Assembly: GCA_963693305.1 (NCBI GenBank)
Contig: OY855904.1
Location: 41,571,304 to 41,635,303 of the forward strand
Length of the DNA stretch: 64,000 nucleotides
Origin: Meandrina meandrites
Taxonomy: Eukaryota; Cnidaria; Anthozoa; Scleractinia; Meandrinidae
Direction of reading: 5' to 3'
Shown here: one piece after another, positions 46,194 to 57,715 of the stretch
How positions within the stretch are numbered: the stretch's first letter is position 1
How the letters are laid out: the number at the start of each line of letters is the position of its first letter
Translations under genes and position numbers: made by a program
Notes under the pieces: generated by a model
The model's input: the letters and a program-made list of their open reading frames with translations, nothing else
Databases searched by the model: none
Told to the model about the DNA's origin: nothing

Positions 46194-47704
46194 TTAGCGT
46201 CCAACGTTACGAAACGGTACGCATTTCGCCGGCTTGCCTTCAGCAGCTGTTACGCAATGTGACATTCCCCCACACTGTAATCTTCTTTCTTCACTTTCGT
46301 TGCACTCTAGAAAATGAATTAAACGGGAAATGTGAGTTGTAGCGAATGTTGAAATATAAGGTATAGTATAATCCAATGTAAGAAATTACATATTTAGAGC
46401 GCGTGTCCACAAAAATCAAACATTGAGTGGCAAACTTCAAAATTTCAAAATGGCTTAAACTTTGGCTGTCAGTAGTCCATAGTGCCATGAATTTATTTAA
46501 ACTTCATAGAAATTATAGAATAAAATCTGGAAAAGATGTAGAATAAGCTAATAACAAGTGGATGTCTTAAGGCTTTATAGTAAAGGCAAGTGGTTTGCTT
46601 AAAAACCGCTAATTTTCAAGTCAAATTTTCCCGTGTGTGGCTGTGAAATTTATGATCGTCATTTCCTGCAGAAAGAAAAAGTTATTTGACAAATGAATTG
46701 CATGGCGATGAATAACTCATTATGGACTACTAACAGTCAGAGTTTGAGCAATTTTGAGTGTTCACACTTTTGATGCAATTGTCCGATTTTGTTTGATTCT
46801 TGCAGACATTCACTCTTAATCTGTTGTAAACATATGGGACATCCCGACTAAAAATGTTTTACGACACTTATATTTAACATGTTATAATTAACATGTTTCT
46901 TTATCACTATTCACATGTAACACCTTTCCAGCATAATTGTACATCACATATTTATAAAACGCATGAACTAATTTATTTAACTTGATAATGACATTTTGAC
47001 ATTTTGAAAAAGTCGAAACGTTGTTTGTTAATATCGCTTGTTTTTGAAAATTATAATAATAATAACTTTATTTTAGTGTGTCATCTTCCAGCTGGCCATA
47101 AGGCCTACTAATCGAAGACACCAGCAGAGGCATTATGAGCTAGTAAGCGTACAGTATCGAGTGTTGCGATTAGAAACTGGAAAACAGAGAATTAAGTTAT
47201 TTAGAGTGCTGTAACGTAGCCAATAAATTTAATTCTGAGCTCTAGATCTGGAAAGGACGTCGTGGACCACAAGAGTTGCCAAAGGTGATCGAAATCGCGG
47301 GTTCGAAAGTCTGGATCATCAGATCCGCGGGCTCCATCGCGTTACCCATTAAGTCACCACACCTCCCTAAAACCCACAAAAGATTAATTTTAAATGTTCT
47401 TTGAGGAGTTCGACCGAAAATACCCTTGATTGCAAAGGCGGTAAATTTAGTGAACGTCAGATAGATAAAACATCACAATAGCGTCCACTAAATTTAATGG
47501 TTAACACGAGCAACATTTTATCAGTTGTTATAAAATTTAAATAATACAATGGTACGCGTTCCTTACTGCAAATACTCCACCGGCCAATACGGTAGTTACT
47601 ATCCCATGCGCACCATGGCATATGATAATTGGCATAAGTACAGGTGCTGTAACTCCTGCCTCTATACCGGAAAGGAAACGTGCATTGACTTGGAGCCCCG
47701 AACA
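46194..47704 (-). pseudogene. Secreted FN2/Cys-rich gene, left copy: FN2 and C-terminal exons without a co-oriented signal-peptide exon
   Basis: FN2 exon 47704-47567 (TTTTGCAG acceptor, GTAAGG donor) and terminal exon 46306-46194 (TTCTAG acceptor, TAA stop), the same structure and phases as the intact right copy. The FN2 exon keeps all four cysteines and the CTFPFRYRG and PWCAW blocks. It differs from the right copy by four substitutions, all amino-acid changing; the terminal exon by three, again all changing. The matching signal-peptide exon is at 53142-53196 on the opposite strand, so no normal transcript can join them. Splice sites and frames are undamaged, so either the break is recent or an unseen first exon lies in 47.8-51.3 kb. 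Confidence 0.65.
47270..47368 (-). repeat. SINE-head-like remnant (copy A)
   Basis: The minus strand begins GGGAGGTGTGGTGACTTAATGG, close to the SINE head at 9110-9125, and carries a palindromic GGGTTCGAA-like box. It sits in intron 2 of the secreted gene. Confidence 0.4.
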
Positions 47705-47842
47705 CTGCAAAAGAAATGGTTTGAGCTTTAATTTCTAATTCATTGAAATAAAAAGCTGTCGTGGTGATTGAAAATATATGTCCTGGCACAGAGTTAAAGA
47801 GTATAAAATAATTGTGTTTAAAGCAAGCTAATCTCAGAATCA

Positions 47843-50800
47843 TTCAAGTTTGTTTGAGCTTTTATAGCTAGACGCTTGTCTGCTGGGAAAGCCAGTAGAA
47901 AGAGCTGTGCTACCGAACAGCTTAGCATTACACGTGTATACTCTTGGCCATGAATAGTGCTTTAATAATCTTGGCCAATGCTATCAATCGTTATAATCTG
48001 CTAGAGGTAACAAAGCCATAATGTTTGAGCTAGAATACAATGTATCTCAGAGTCTGCTTGGCCTTGGGAGCTTGCCTACACAATAGCTTAATTGAAAACA
48101 ACGCCGCGATGAAAGGCTTACTGATTACGAGCGTCACGTTCCATTAACTATATCTTACTGACGTGACAGTAAAATTGCATTTTATTATATGGCCAAACAA
48201 GAAAACGTTTCAACTTCAAACTACGTTTCGGTTCGCCGTACTCGCTCTGCAAGTGAACGCGATCACAGAAAAATTAGAACAAGAGAAGGTCGATATCATT
48301 GGCAGGTATGTTTTCAACTTCTTTAGCCTCTTTAATCAACAAAGAGAATATTGTTACGGGTATTTTAGTCGCTTTTAATCGTGTTTACCTCGCATATTCG
48401 TTTCTAGTTGGTGTTTTGATTTCGTGCCTGTGAACTGAACGAAAATTTGCCAAAGTTTGCTGGTTCTTTTTACCTTTTTTCGCGTCAAGCTTTTGGTTCT
48501 TCCATTTATGTTTTTTTTTTATCAGAAACAAGTCAACGTTTTTGCATTTTTGTTTGTAAACTTTCCAAGGTAAGTTCAACCGGTCTAGATGCCGGTCTAG
48601 ATGGGAAAATCTAGACCGCGCTCAATATCGATTTTGGCCAATCAAATTCGCGAATTTGGTAGTTCCCAGTCCTTGTGAGACACGGCCATATAATAATGAC
48701 ATATAATATCCTTTATAATGATCATCGTAAACATCGTAAATTTAAAACTGCTTTATTTCCGATAGCAGTACTGAAACAATACCAAAAATTGCTTAGAGAT
48801 TGACGTTTCTTTTTATTTATAGTATATGTAAAACGAGTAGCTTCGCAAGATTAACAGTCTTGATTTTAGAACTTTGATGACGTCAGGCGAAAACCACCAA
48901 CACTTTGTTGAGCGGCTGTTCCTTCTTCAGTTGAGTAGTTTTACAACATGACACAAGCAATGCATATAACAGATTACGTGTTGCACGAGTAATGGTTTCT
49001 AAATGGAACTAATTAACATGAGAACAATAACTGAGGTAGTTTACCACTAAATAGGTTTCGTCTCGCTTTTAGTTCAAATCATTAAACAAAGACAAAGGAG
49101 GTAGGTAAAGTGCACTGATCCACTCCGTTGATTTCCATAGTTTACCACGTGAGCCAATTAAAGCTCCAAATATCCTAATGAGAAAGAAGGAAGGATGATT
49201 TTCCTTTCTCCCCTTTAATTTATTTGTTTGTCTTTTCCTCTTCTTTCCTTAATTTCTTTTTCTCATTTCGTTTCTTAGAGCACACACTGGTCTAACAGTA
49301 GTGTTTTGCACAGAAAATGCAGACCGTTTTCAATTCAAATTTAGAAAGATGCGACTGAACAAAAACAATCATTCAACCTCTTCTCTTCTCTTCTTTTGGA
49401 CCAGTTCTTTTCCTGGCAAGTTGCCCTATTGAAAACAAAATTTCAAAATATAATTAAGAGATAATTAGAATAACAACATAGAAGGGTTTGAAATCTATTC
49501 GAATGCTCTATCACCATTCTGCATGAAGCCACTGTTGAGTTATATTAAGCTCTCGAAATTAAAAAAAATGTTCTCTTTCAGTTTAACCCTAAACAACTCT
49601 CACTCGGGCTATCGCTTGCGTAATCTCCCCGTAGTTGCTCAATTTGATTTGAATTCGTTAGTCGTTAGAAGGAAATCAAGGATAAACATGGATTTTACAT
49701 GTCAATGAAGCAGTGGAATAAGCAGTTTGTTTCAAAACTAAAAAAGCATCTTTCACTCATAGCGATTTTATATTTGGAATCTTGCCGCTCCTTGAACTAT
49801 AAAGCCAATGTACCGTCTTAAACAAAGAACCAGCCATCAAAATAAAAGACTCGAGATCAAAGGCTAAGGTGAAATAAAAGAAAAATGGTGATTTATCACG
49901 ACGGTGTTTCGTTTTTACTTCTTAACATATCGGATATCATTTTGGACATTTTAAGTCTGTAAATGTGGGAGTCGTCGTTTCGTCGCTAGGAAAGCAGGTC
50001 TTGTTGAAGCCCAGTTTTTTTAAATAAAGATTTTCAAGGAAAGTCCGCTACTCAGGACTGTAAGAATTTCAAACAAATTATTGAAGCTTATGCTATTCAC
50101 GAGCATGTTAAAAATTCGCCACATGTTATTTGTACAGGTGGCCGTCGACTCAGTCGTTTAGAAAATACCATGTTTGCTAAAACAAATTGTTAATTTCACT
50201 TTTAATTGTTAAAATTTCTTTATGGTGAAACCCGACGTGATGCCAACCTGTTCCTAGTAGAGTTTAATAAATCCCCTGCTTTTGCTTTTTTTTCCTGATG
50301 GGAAGTTCTTCGTTCGGGGAAAAAATGACGTGCACAATAAAATACTGATCTATATGCAGGGTTGGACATAAGCGCTCGCCCACTCGCCCACGCGAGTGTC
50401 AAAACTATCGGGCGAGCACAATTCACCGATCACTCGCCCGGTTTGGCGAGCACGATTTTCAGCTCCAGAATATATTATTCAAAATAAGCGTAACGTTCTA
50501 CTTTCCACTTTAAAATACTCTACACTGTCCACAGCTAATGGCTCGTAAACATACAAAAATAGCGTCGCTTGGTAATCGCTACATGATGAAGAGACCTTGA
50601 AAATGAACTGAGAAACTCAACGGGAACCCTGTGAACTCCCTTAAACTAGCTTAAACTAATGGACAGTGTCAAACGTGATTAAAATTTAAAGTTAGATATT
50701 TTATGTTCGAGGGTAGACAAGGAGGAGGGGGGCTTACAAGTTTCTGTCTTTGAGCTAGGAGACATGGCGAATGAAAAATTATCTGGGTGAGTGCAACTTG

Positions 50801-51318
50801 AAGGTCACTCGCCCAAATGGCGAGAGCTCTGACATTTTTCTTTTCAACCCTGATATGTTTGCCGTACGTGTCTCGTCTACCTAGGAATTTTATAGTCTCG
50901 AATAGTCGTCTGTTTTTCGAATTTAGAAAAACGCTGGTGGATTTTTGTCTACCCAAGAGACGTCTGGCGAACATCAGTGTTTCAATAGATCCGTTTCTAA
51001 GTTTTTTTGTTTGTTTTTTCAAAGTGAAAACTTAACCAAAACGTATACCGTGCACAGGCTACTAGAGTATTTAGTTGTGCTACGGGCTTTAGGTAGTGGA
51101 TAGTTATTGAGTGTAATGGGCGTAAAAGGGAAGCAACCTTCGATTAAAGAGGACCACAGCTTAAGGTATTTTTTTTTGGCCTTTTTTTTAATTTTGTGCA
51201 TCTCTATGTTTCACTATTTAAATAGTGTGGCTTAGAATTTTCAGAGCATTTTCATTGATAAAAAAGCCCGTATGAGGCACTTGTTTTATGAGCTTTGATA
51301 TATATCCTGTTCTGCTTG
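47843..51318. other. Spacer between copies A and B, no gene recognised
   Basis: No complete gene. A stretch at about 48890-49020 (TTTCTAAATGGAACT and surroundings) is a diverged relative of 45345-45440 in copy A, suggesting an older duplication of the locus. A small palindromic TCTAGA-rich segment lies at 48585-48620. Confidence 0.45.
50357..50852. mobile_element. 496-bp MITE with CAGGGTTG ends and 5-bp duplication
   Basis: Begins CAGGGTTGGACAT and ends TTTCAACCCTG, flanked by ATATG (50352-50356, 50853-50857). The interior carries repeated ACTCGCCC / GGCGAG motifs in inverted arrangement. Same end class as 4785-4895 and 32308-32774. Confidence 0.75.
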
Positions 51319-51719
51319 ACCTTTATACGGTGCTGAGCAAACTATTGTAGGCACATCACTTCTCGATGCTAATGTTCGCTATGGATCATATTGAAGATTT
51401 TTAACATTGTCTAAACAGAATCTTTCGGTTTCTCTTGTTCTTCTTATGCTGGTTGCCCTCATGATCAATTATAAAACTCTCCCCCCACCCTTTAGTTTTT
51501 CTTTAACGCCCCTTTCAGTAATTCCCATACCTAAGCCATGATTATTGTAAAGGCTTACCAAGGAGGTGTTTTTATTTCATCATTGCTTGGCAGCAGCTGT
51601 GGCATGAATTTTCTCCCGCGGAAACAATGATTGTCTGAGACAGAGACAAAACAGCACAAACAGCATTTGAGTGAAAGGTGTCCCCAAGAACAGTAATACA
51701 ATAGACACGATCAACCCCA

Positions 51720-51945
51720 TTAGCGTTATCCATCATACCCGTTCTCCATCGTACGCGTTATCCATGCATTACACGCGTTTTCCATTACAGGCGTTATCCA
51801 TTAGACGTGTTATCCATTACACGCGTTATCCATTACACGTGTTTTCCATTACACGCGTTTTCCATTACACGTGTTTTCCATTACACGCGTTATCCATTAC
51901 ACGTGTTTTCCATTACACGCGTAATCCATTACAAGCGCTATCCAA
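51720..51945 (+). repeat. 16-bp minisatellite, arm B
   Basis: About 14 units of CCATTACACGYGTTWT, alternating ACGCGT and ACGTGT cores. The open frames across it are artefacts of the repeat. Confidence 0.95.
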
Positions 51946-52017
51946 TTCTTAAAGGGCATTAATTTATTATAAGGTCCTGTTTGACTGTTCACAGCCTTTC
52001 TATTTTTTACTGCTTAA

Positions 52018-52553
52018 GGAGGCTCACAATGGTTTCCAGCACTTTTCCAGTTCTTAAACTTTGATGGGTCAGTACTACAAATTGTTATCAGTTGCTGCTA
52101 CAATCATGATCTCAAACAAATGTCCAATCACTGCTGAACAAGTTGTAGCCATTTTCATGGCATCATTGATTACCATAGCAACAGTTTAGCCTGTTAAAAA
52201 CACCCTTAAATTTGCCTTTAAGTGCTTATAACTCAAAAACGAGCACGGTGACCCCCATTTTTTATTATTGAATAATGATTAGCATGTTAAGATGCAACTT
52301 TTTGCAAAGTTAAAAAAAATTCTATCTAGTAGTTTCAGAGCCACCTTAAATTTTCGGAAATTTAAGGTGGCACTGAATTCGGATCAATTATCAAAGCTTC
52401 CATAAATACTGTGGTCTTCCATACGGTTTATCTCCGAAACAAGCGTGGTGACCCCCCAATTTTTTTTCGTTTCTGACACGAGTTAGTCATTATCTAACTG
52501 CAGGTAAAGTTATTTAAAAATCTGAACGTGGGAAGATTTTGGCGCGAACGTCC
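52018..52553. mobile_element. TTAA-flanked insertion(s) present only in arm B
   Basis: Lies between TTAA 52014-52017 and 52554-52557. Arm B' reads (complement) ACTGCTTAAGAACGCG with a single TTAA. The interior has two back-to-back ends, AGCCACCTTAAA and TTTAAGGTGGC (about 52340-52376), so it may be two adjacent TTAA elements. The left part has ends GGAGGCTC and GAGCCACC. Confidence 0.75.
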
Positions 52554-53141
52554 TTAAGCACGCGAATGAAACACAGTTCTCTCCCGATTTTTTTTCCCGC
52601 GTTCAACGATTGCATAAAAACACGATAAAATGGAGGGCTGTGAACAGTCTAAGGTCATGTTAGAACAGGGATTACGAAATGTTGAAATATTTACACGTAA
52701 ATGGGTTTTTAAGGATGATTGCTTGCGAAAACAGTAGAACAGCACTCGGGAGTAATGTTTCTCGTGTTTTAATTTGGTTAATTATTAGAACAATAGGGCA
52801 CGAGCAATGCATTACGTAGCTGTTAGACAAAGTGTAGCTACGTTAATGGACCTAAATAAATCACAGGTGGTACATAAGAACAATGATTACGAAACGTTGA
52901 AATATTTTTCCACTAATGGGGTTCGCCACGCTGAATAGATACGCGGAGGCCGATGGAATATGATTGGTTTATATCATTGGACAAAGGAATAGAATACACT
53001 ACCTCACTCATTTGATATCTATAATTTATCTTAACAGCCAATAAATGCTCCATAAGACCTTACTGAGCAAACAAACTTCTATCGACTTTCTGAGGGACGC
53101 AAGCCAGTTTGAAGCATAAACAAGAGAAGAGATTTTTAACA

Positions 53142-53196
53142 ATGAAGATTCTAGTGGTGTTGTCCGTTGTGGTTTTCGTGATGCTTTGCACAGGAG
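53142..53196 (+). pseudogene. Signal-peptide exon of the secreted gene, left copy, inverted
   Basis: ATG at 53142, 18 codons of hydrophobic leader (MKILVVLSVVVFVMLCTG) and a phase-1 GTAAGT donor at 53197. Identical in protein to the exon of the intact right copy, but on the strand opposite to the left FN2 exon. The following intron is cut after about 1.1 kb by an LTR fragment, with no FN2 exon downstream on this strand. Confidence 0.7.
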
Positions 53197-54312
53197 GTAA
53201 GTCGTTTCGATTTTTGTCATAAATTAAAATGCCTTACTAATGGCGCACAAGTGTCGACGTACACTTTGAGCTTTGAATTTGATCAACGTTATCGTTTTCT
53301 TTCTCCTCCACATCTTTTCTTCTTTTGCACCTTTGCTTAACCAACAGTGCCATAATTATCTTTTTAAGAAGTTGTTAACCGGAAAGTTACTGAATTCTGT
53401 AACAAGTGAATAAAACTATCCACACAAGACAATCAAAGGATGACGTCCTTTTCTTAATGTCCACGCTCTCTGTTTGAAGCGCGAATTTGGTTTCTTGAGA
53501 GCACATTCTATGCTGTAAAAACGATTAAAGTTTTTAAGATACTTTAACACTTCCACGAAAACTTAGCCTTGAATACAATGCTGCGAGCATGGAATACTTC
53601 GAAATCAAATTGTACAACTCTACGACTTAGAAGAATGCGTTATCACTTTTTTGTCAGAACAGTTAGACACACTTTCTAAAAACTAGTGTATTACAACTTC
53701 GCCTTTCCATACGATCACAAATAGTGCAGTTAAAGTCTTAAAAAGTTTCAGTTAAATATTTAAATCTTCATCTCTTCAATTTTGACCAAATTTTTCTTGA
53801 AGATGGTCCGGTAACGTGCATTCAGCAATTCTCACGAACAAAGCAAATATATATTTTTTAGCGTTTGTCGCCGTTTGCCATAGCTGGATGTTGCAAATTG
53901 AATACGTCGTCAAAGATCGAAGGAAGCAAATACCGGTATATCTGGTATAAGGTCTTATTATCTCCAGATCTTTCTCTACTACATTTTCGGAAATCTTTGG
54001 TCGATGTTTGTCGCGTTAAGAAAAGATACAGCATTGTGAAACTTGATGTATTGAAGTGCTGCCTTATCATCTTTCGTTTGCTGATATTTACCCTTAAATA
54101 TGTCACGCATTGAGGCCTATATCAAAAAAAGAACAAGGAATTTTGTAATCGTAGAGGGATTCATATTTCGATTAAGTAATCTCGAGCTATGTGATGTTGG
54201 AATCACGGGGTTCATCAGAGTAGCTTGACAAGCTAATATTTCCGAGAACAAAATATTTGATAACGAAAAATTAAAAAATAAGAACTTTCAGTGTTTTAAG
54301 AATGGTCTCTTC

Positions 54313-54532
54313 TGTATAATGTTTTTACAGCGTCGAACAACGTTTTCTCGAAAACCGTTATACACTAAAAGGAAAATTACAACACATATATAAATGCTAA
54401 TTTGAATAGAAAAACAATTGTTGGATAACAAAAGGGAAAAACGCCTTAACCAATGATAAACTGAATTAACAATTCCTGTGAAATACATTACAATTTAAAT
54501 AACAATCGTCAAATACTTTCGGAATAACAACA
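54313..54532 (-). mobile_element. Probable Ty1/copia 3' LTR at the junction of arm B
   Basis: On the minus strand, purine tract AAAGTGGGAG is followed by TGTTGTTATTCC, the usual polypurine tract and LTR start of copia elements. The element would end ATTATACA exactly where arm B homology begins. About 220 bp. No second LTR was found, so the length is inferred. Confidence 0.5.
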
Positions 54533-54551
54533 CTCCCACTTTTGGCGTTGC

Positions 54552-54985
54552 TTATTTGACAGTTTTCATGCCTAGCTCAGTAACAAGTTTCTGAAAGCGA
54601 TGCTTAGGCAAAGGTTTCGTCAGGATGTCAGCAATCATCTCGTCAGTAGCAATGTATTTCAAGGCGATCGCTCCGTCCTGTACTCCTTCGCGAACGAAGT
54701 GGTAACGTATATCGATGTGCTTGGTTCTGGCATGGCCCACAGGATTCTTAGCCATTGAAATAGCCCCTTGGTTGTCTTCATATATCTCAGTTGGCCCCTC
54801 TGGAGGTTCTCCTACGTCTGCCAACAACCTTCGAAGCCAAATTACTTCCTGAGTGGCCGTACTTAGGGCTACATACTCTGCTTCTGCTGTCGACAACGCA
54901 ACGGTAGCCTGTTTTTTGCTTAACCAACTCACTGCTCCACACGCAAATGAGAACACGTTTCCTGAAGTGGAATGACGGTCAATTT
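54552..54985 (-). pseudogene. Ty1/copia RNase H fragment
   Basis: The minus strand encodes the end of a copia polyprotein: HSTSGNVFSFACGAVSWLSKK, STAEAEYVALSTATQEV, WLRRLLADVG, EDNQGAISMAKNPV, RTKHIDIRYHFVRE and ADILTKPLPKHRF, then a stop at 54552. These are the standard copia RNase H landmarks. It is open for about 140 codons but truncated at the 5' end; sequence above about 54990 no longer matches. Its stop lies 20 bp from the LTR start, as in intact elements. Confidence 0.9.
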
Positions 54986-54989
54986 TGTC

Positions 54990-56460
54990 AATTTTGTCAA
55001 AAAAAAAACACTCACTATCTACTTCAAGCTTGTTTAGCCAGTTAAATGTCTCTACAGGTGTAGAGTATTTGGCAGATTGTTCCTCGATGTAGATTTATAA
55101 TTAAGCCGAACTTTCTCTTGTTGTTCTCGCTGTAAGTTTTGAAAAACTTTGCCCAGAAGACTGACTTGGACTATGTACTCTGATCATGCGCGAGTCACAC
55201 CACGCAGTGATGTCCTCTGTGCCCTTCTACTCTACATGTATATATAGATGACAGGCATCAGCCAATCACAATGTGCACAGTAACGCGGTTAATGTATAAA
55301 ACTCAATAGTGCACGCTGAGCCGTTTACCATTTGTTAAATCAAGACAAAATGAATCCTAAATAAAAATTGTAATTACCATAATATGATTGCTCCCATGTG
55401 AAAGTCTATTGCTTGGCTTCTAGTATTTATGAACATAATTACTGTCTATTCTTCAGTTGAAAATCAATTTTAAGCAAGTTCATTTTTCTTAGAGCTGTGT
55501 ACCTCTGTATCAAATGTTTTTGGCAAATGTACCAATGAAAAACCTCATCCAAATATTTGTGAATTAAGTACATATAATGTTGTAACACCCTTTCTTGAAG
55601 CATCTTGAATATGTTGTGGTTTAAATTTATTTTTCATAATTTTGAAAATTAACATAAGTTGTTTGATTTCTATGTTTCTTTTCTTTTGTTTATTATCATA
55701 ATCAACAAAAACTTATGAAAAATAGTCGTAATGAAAGTGTTGAAGCAAAGTTCCGTAACTTGTTCGTTTGAAGACATACATAATCGCATACACATGTGCC
55801 GCAAATATATGCAATAAAGCAATAAACAAACTATCATCAACACGTATAAAAATATCATTTTATGTCGGATCAACCACCAAACAACTACAAGTGACCTTAG
55901 AACGAAAACTTCAATGCGTTGCATGGAAATCAAATTTTTCGTCACGTTTTTAGAGTGAAATATTGTTCTTCGATAAGCTTACGTGATTCGATCGACATCG
56001 ATATGTCAAATTCTCTCCCCAAAATAGTCCACGGTACAAGCTAATTTATATATCTAAAAAAAGCCTAGAAAATACACTTTTACTCACTTATAACTTCTTT
56101 GTGTACCGTGCTGCACGAAACATGCCGTAAGCAAAAATGTGAAAATCACCCACCTTTCCAGCATCACTTTTCCTCGCGATACTCCATTTCTAAACACCAC
56201 TATCGTTGAAATGAATTAACCAGCTGCAAGTGTTAATCAGCTCCAGGATGAGAAATTTACTGAAGAATGCGACACACTTAAAAACGTGAAGAAAATAATC
56301 TTCGATCTCTCACAGAGGTTAAAAAAGCACGAGGCATTCTCTGCTCAAAACGGCGGCCATTGCTTCATCCATCTCGCCGGCATTTTTGCCATACAACCAA
56401 TAAAATCGCTCGAAAGCCGTCATGTGATTTTTTTAGCAGCGCATGCGTATTACATTTTTC
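54990..56460. other. Intergenic DNA, no gene recognised
   Basis: No coding similarity. AT-rich. Confidence 0.4.
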
Positions 56461-56467
56461 GCCAGTG

Positions 56468-56545
56468 AAGTTATTGGACACCTTGTTATTGGATACCTTG
56501 TTATTGGACACCTTGTTATTGGACACTTTGTTATTGGACACTTTA
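56468..56545. repeat. 17-bp tandem repeat, five units
   Basis: TTATTGGACACCTTG with small variants repeated about five times. Confidence 0.9.
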
Positions 56546-56906
56546 GCCGCGCGCGCTCCAATTTGGTAAAAAATAGGGCGTGCTAAGAACCAATCAGATT
56601 CGAGAATTGTGTTATAGTTGTGATTAAGAAAGAAAGAAGCTTTTTACTTAGTTTAATGATATAATAGAACTAATTTTATCAGGAGTACCGTTTCAATTTA
56701 AAAACGTTTTTTCTTACCGCGCGCGCAAAATTGCGTCAGAAAAATTCATTGCGCCACTTTTGGAGTTGTGTTAATATTGGCGAGGGCAGGCGCTGTTGAT
56801 TTCGGGCTATTGACATAAATCAGAATTTTTTAAGCTTAGAGCAAAGGTCGCACTCATAATTAACGAATGTGTCTAGCAATTGACGAGTTAACGCAAGTTA
56901 GCAATC

Positions 56907-57518
56907 ATGCGAAAGCCTGTTGTTTCCGTTTCTTCGCCGTCACCACTATAGTAACCGTTTTAGTTGTGGGTTTTTTTCTGTTTCAAAGTTCATCTTCCAA
57001 GTTCAAGGCGTTTGCTTTCAAAGAACTTGGTTTCTGAAACTGCTACGCATGAGACTGGAGAGTTCAGGCCAGTGCTGCGGAAGAATTTGATGATTATGGG
57101 AAACAAGCTTTGTGTCAGAAATGTTTGGAAGCGGAGATCGGGTGAGTAAACAACACAAGAAGAGGTGCTCTTGTTTTAAGTGTTCATAATTTCAGCTCAT
57201 TTAAATTTTAGCGCTTAAAATGCAAGAAATGGCGAAGGAGGAAAGGTTTAAGGAACATTGTTTATTTACTAGAGGTTAGGAATGGAAATGTATTTCGATA
57301 CTTAAAAATCGATACAGGTTATCCCATAAAGTATTTGTCTGGCAAACAAACAAGTAAACTTTAGATTGGTTAACTCCATTTTCAGAGATATTCATACAAA
57401 AAATTGAATTATCTCCACAGATTTTCGAGGTTTTTGAGCCGTTGCGATTTCACAGCCTTGAAAACGTCGAAAAGTTACAAGCTCTACGAGCATTCCTCTC
57501 CTGTAGATTCACACCAAG
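56907..57518 (+). pseudogene. Broken carbohydrate sulfotransferase-like gene, copy A'
   Basis: Exon 1 is 56907-57141, exon 2 about 57386-57518. A deletion just after the ATG shifts the frame, but the later part of exon 1 keeps the ancestral reading NVWKRRSG up to the phase-1 donor. Exon 2 begins in matching phase and reads EIFIQKIELSPQIFEVFEPL. RSG followed by F-E-P-L fits a carbohydrate sulfotransferase PAPS-loop region. As in copy A, a CAGTGGAACCTCG repeat replaces the rest. The two copies carry different lesions, so their ancestor may have been less damaged, although the shared truncation predates the duplication. Confidence 0.45.
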
Positions 57519-57520
57519 TA

Positions 57521-57715
57521 CAGTGGAACCTCGATTTAACGAACCTCTAAATAACGAAGTCCTCGGTATAACAAACGATTTTCTTCAGCCCGGCCAAAAT
57601 TACAGTAAAATGTATGCAACAGAGCTTCGAAATAACGAACCTCGATATAACGAAATCCTCCTTATAACGAACACAATCCAAAATTTCCAAAACCTCGATA
57701 TAACGAATAAATGTC
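57521..57715 (+). repeat. Repeat with ACCTCGATATAACGAA units (copy A')
   Basis: Same as 44957-45150, essentially identical, so inserted before the duplication. Confidence 0.6.

Larger units (their letters stand above)
42362..47842 (+). repeat. Segmental duplication, copy A
   Basis: Direct duplicate of 56624-60608. It contains a broken sulfotransferase-like gene, an AGGCCTGG MITE, and the C-terminal and FN2 exons of the secreted gene. Copy A is longer mainly because of the 1,669-bp foldback at 42982-44650. Similarity starts at AAAGAAAGAAGCTTTTTAC and ends at AATCTCAGAATCA, inside intron 1 of the secreted gene. Confidence 0.9.
51319..54312 (+). repeat. Inverted segmental duplication, arm B
   Basis: Reverse complement of 61589-64000. 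It includes the minisatellite, a TTAA-flanked insertion (only here) and the signal-peptide exon. The match ends in a CTTCTGTAT overlap at about 54312, where LTR sequence begins. Confidence 0.9.

Noticed and set aside
47549..47731. Plus-strand Cys-containing 60-residue frame, and its twin at 60315-60497
   Set aside because: Antisense shadow of the FN2 exon, whose minus-strand reading has a recognisable domain and splice sites.
51720..51945. CRISPR-like array
   Set aside because: Units are contiguous with no unique spacers, in a eukaryotic genome.
51671..51952. 93-residue repetitive frame, and similar frames at 63301-63646
   Set aside because: Produced by the 16-bp minisatellite; because the unit is 16 bp the frame rotates through all three phases, with no conserved coding signal.
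52554..52745. Minus-strand 63-residue frame beside the TTAA insertion
   Set aside because: Not conserved as a frame in arm B', where the same sequence carries changes; no domain.
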